Assembly: GCA_037577475.1 (NCBI GenBank)
Contig: CM075192.1
Span: forward strand, 18,208,908-18,272,907
From: Chaunax sp. Z400
Lineage: Eukaryota > Chordata > Actinopteri > Lophiiformes > Chaunacidae
Length of the DNA stretch: 64,000 nt
Reading direction: 5' to 3'
Part shown: positions 62,203 through 64,000 of the stretch, one piece after another
Layout of the letters: every line of letters starts with the position of its first letter
How positions within the stretch are numbered: the stretch's first letter is position 1
Notes under the pieces: model-generated
Seen by the model: only the letters and a program-made list of their open reading frames with translations
Databases searched by the model: none
Told to the model about the DNA's origin: nothing
Translations under genes and position numbers: made by a program

Positions 62203-62707
62203 GGCATCATGTTTGGACCGTCTTCAGTTTGCCTACAGGAAGGGGTGGAGCACAGAAGACCTTATCACTGGTGTAAAACACCTAATCAGCAAGCATTTAG
62301 AGGCAAACCCAAGTCTTTTATTTGCAGATTGCAGCTCATTCCAACCACACCTGCTTAATAATTGACCTGCATGTTAATCATTTTGCTATCAAATGTTTTT
62401 GTTCATTTTTAACAGACAGGTAAAGATTAATGGCTCCTTCTCAAAGATCAAACACTGCAGCACAGGGGTACCACAGGGCTGAGTGAACTCTCCCATCCTC
62501 TTCACACTGCACAGTAATGAATGCAGAAGCAGTTAACCAAACAATTACATCATCATATTCTTGGATGATACGGTCTTATTAAGTCTGTTATATGCTGACG
62601 ACTGCCCTATGGTGTCTCCCTATCGAGAGATTGCCACCTTTAAAATCTGGTGTGACAGCCACCACCTCATTCTGAAGGTCAATAAGATGAAATAAATGAA
62701 TGATAGC
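62203..62707 (+). pseudogene. decayed non-LTR retrotransposon reverse transcriptase
   Basis: Plus-strand translation in shifting frames gives RLQFAYRKGWSTEDLITGVK, LFADCSS and QPHLL, INGSFSKIK...STGVPQG, NSPILFTLHS, FLDDTVLLSLLYADD and WCDSHHLILKVNK. These follow the order of RT fingers/palm motifs of fish CR1/L2/Rex1-type LINEs; STGVPQG is the RT motif before the catalytic DD (here FLDD). Stops and deletions show it is dead. Confidence 0.8.
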
Positions 62708-62870
62708 ACTTTTGTCTCCCAGCAAGAAGGTCTTGGGTTCAAAGCCACCTAAGGACCTAGGACTTCTCCGTGTGGAGTTTGCATGTTCTTCCCAGCGTCA
62801 TGTCAGCATGGGTTCCCTCCGGGTTCCTCCAACAGTCCAACTTGTCCAGGGGGCACCCTGAATGTAGCTT
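62703..62870 (+). repeat. SINE-like / LINE-tail repeat fragment
   Basis: CCCAGCAAGAAGGTCTTGGG, then GTTCAAAGCC, GTGGAGTTTGCATGTTCTTC and GGGTTCCCTCCGGGTT. Same family as 33505-33727. It directly follows the dead RT. Confidence 0.6.
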
Positions 62871-62902
62871 GTAGTATATTTACCAGTTTTATGTTTTACG
62901 AT

Positions 62903-63319
62903 TGTTACGTCCCAAAAACTTGTCTAGATTACAGGGAGTAACAATGACAATAATACCCAGGAAAAATAACCATGTGGGAAAAGGGCTCTTAAATATAGAC
63001 AAGGATATTTATTCAAAAAGCAGTACAAACTGAAATACACCAAAACTGAAACTTCAATTAGCAACCAAGGCAGTAAACTCTAAACACAAGGGTTGAACGC
63101 AAAATCACACAGCACTCCATGCTGTCTTATAGGTTTGAGAGAGAGACTGGCTGCAGCTCTCTCCTGCTTTTTAAGCACCTCTGCTCAATTAGGTGATTTG
63201 GGACACCTGCTGCACCTTCACTGCAGAGGAGGAGGGCAGAACCTGCAAAGAGAGAGGGGGAGAGAGAGAGAGAGCAGGACCAGGGTGCCAGCAGACACTC
63301 CTACACAGGGCACATAACA
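62903..63319. mobile_element. possible solo LTR
   Basis: It starts TGTTACGT and ends ACATAACA, which are inverted ends with one mismatch in the TG...CA form of LTRs. Length 417 bp. The interior has an AG tract and TTAAATATAG. No matching target-site duplication was seen (CGAT left, ACTG right), so this is tentative. Confidence 0.3.
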
Positions 63320-63379
63320 ACTGCGTTGTCTGACAGTTGTATAGACGAGTACATCTACACCACTGCCCATGGCAAAATT

Positions 63380-63411
63380 CCCTTCAGTGTATCTTATCTT
63401 ATCTTATCTTT
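63380..63411. repeat. TTATC pentamer repeat
   Basis: Four successive TATCT units (GTATCTTATCTTATCTTATC). Confidence 0.85.
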
Positions 63412-64000
63412 TTGTATAAGGAGATGCCACAAACCACAGGATAGCAAGTACAACACTGAACTCAGTGGACCAGGAGTAGGACAGTGTTGAAGTCTACTGC
63501 TGAAGACGAAACACAATCCATCAACACTTGCGATAGTGTAAAATGAAATATGTCTTTGAACAACCAGGGGCAGCACTGAGCTGTATGTTGCTCACCAGTC
63601 AAGTCAGTTTGTGAATAACAATTATGTACTATTTTGGATTTTACATGAGTTTTTATGAACTTACAAATCTCGTGCCTCCCGGGGTCCACTCTACCCTCAG
63701 TCCACTCATCAAGACTGATATCACAAAATGAAAATCATTTCATCACAAAAGGATATTGTTGTGTTTAAATTTACCACCCCATTAGGACATGTCCCCTCTG
63801 CCCTCTTTGTCTTTGGTAAAAATGCTGGCACACCTGGTCACATCTGCCTCTCACATTCCTCGCTCCTCGTAGGACCAGGCATCTTGGCACAGCACTGTCG
63901 GGGAATTTTCCACAGGTCAACAGTGGAAGGGGCACACAGGCCTACCTTTGTCTGTGCCCACGCTTTGCCTCCTTCTCTGCAGATCCTTCTCTCTCACAAG
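63412..64000. other. unassigned sequence at the right edge
   Basis: No recognisable gene or repeat. Two overlapping minus-strand ORFs of 60-75 codons show no family resemblance. Confidence 0.4.

Overview
The window is vertebrate genomic DNA, almost certainly from a ray-finned (teleost) fish. Evidence for this is the compact multi-exon gene with GT-AG introns, long AC microsatellites, a decayed Tc1-type transposon, hAT-like and non-LTR retroelement fragments of kinds common in fish genomes, and a protein that aligns well with, but is not identical to, the vertebrate CDON family. There is no prokaryotic-style operon, CRISPR array or rRNA, and I recognised no tRNA gene or known microRNA.

One protein-coding gene can be supported: cdon (cell adhesion associated, oncogene regulated; a Hedgehog co-receptor of the Ig/fibronectin-III superfamily), on the minus strand. 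Its non-coding exon 1 ends at 26893 inside a CpG-rich block (about 26.8-27.4 kb). Intron 1 is about 12.7 kb. Exon 2 (14100-14235) carries the initiation codon and signal peptide. Exons 3-13 (12946 down to 1509) encode four Ig domains, a linker, fibronectin-III domains 1 and 2, and the first part of FNIII-3. All splice sites and phases join into one open frame of 753 complete codons plus one base. The rest of FNIII-3, the transmembrane segment and the cytoplasmic tail lie beyond base 1. The most notable point is that I find no exon for the fifth Ig domain of mammalian CDON. Ig4 joins in phase to the FNIII-1 exon across a 4-kb intron, giving a BOC-like 4 Ig + 3 FN layout in a sequence that is otherwise CDON. 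The 5' leader also carries upstream ORFs, one of which would overlap the main start.

From about 27.5 kb to 64 kb (upstream of cdon) I find no exon I can assign to a known gene. This stretch holds simple repeats, an AT-rich block, a decayed Tc1-like transposase (about 37.7-38.35 kb), two abutting perfect hairpins (39039-39134), tandem copies of a teleost interspersed repeat (52.8-53.5 kb), a repeat with a hammerhead-like core (59.4 kb), and a nest of retroelement debris at 62.2-63.3 kb (non-LTR reverse transcriptase remnant, SINE-like fragment, possible solo LTR). Candidate regulatory motif clusters lie at 28.6 kb and 32.7 kb.

Exon boundaries and domain calls were made by reading the sequence and comparing with remembered features of the CDON/BOC family. 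No database search was run.
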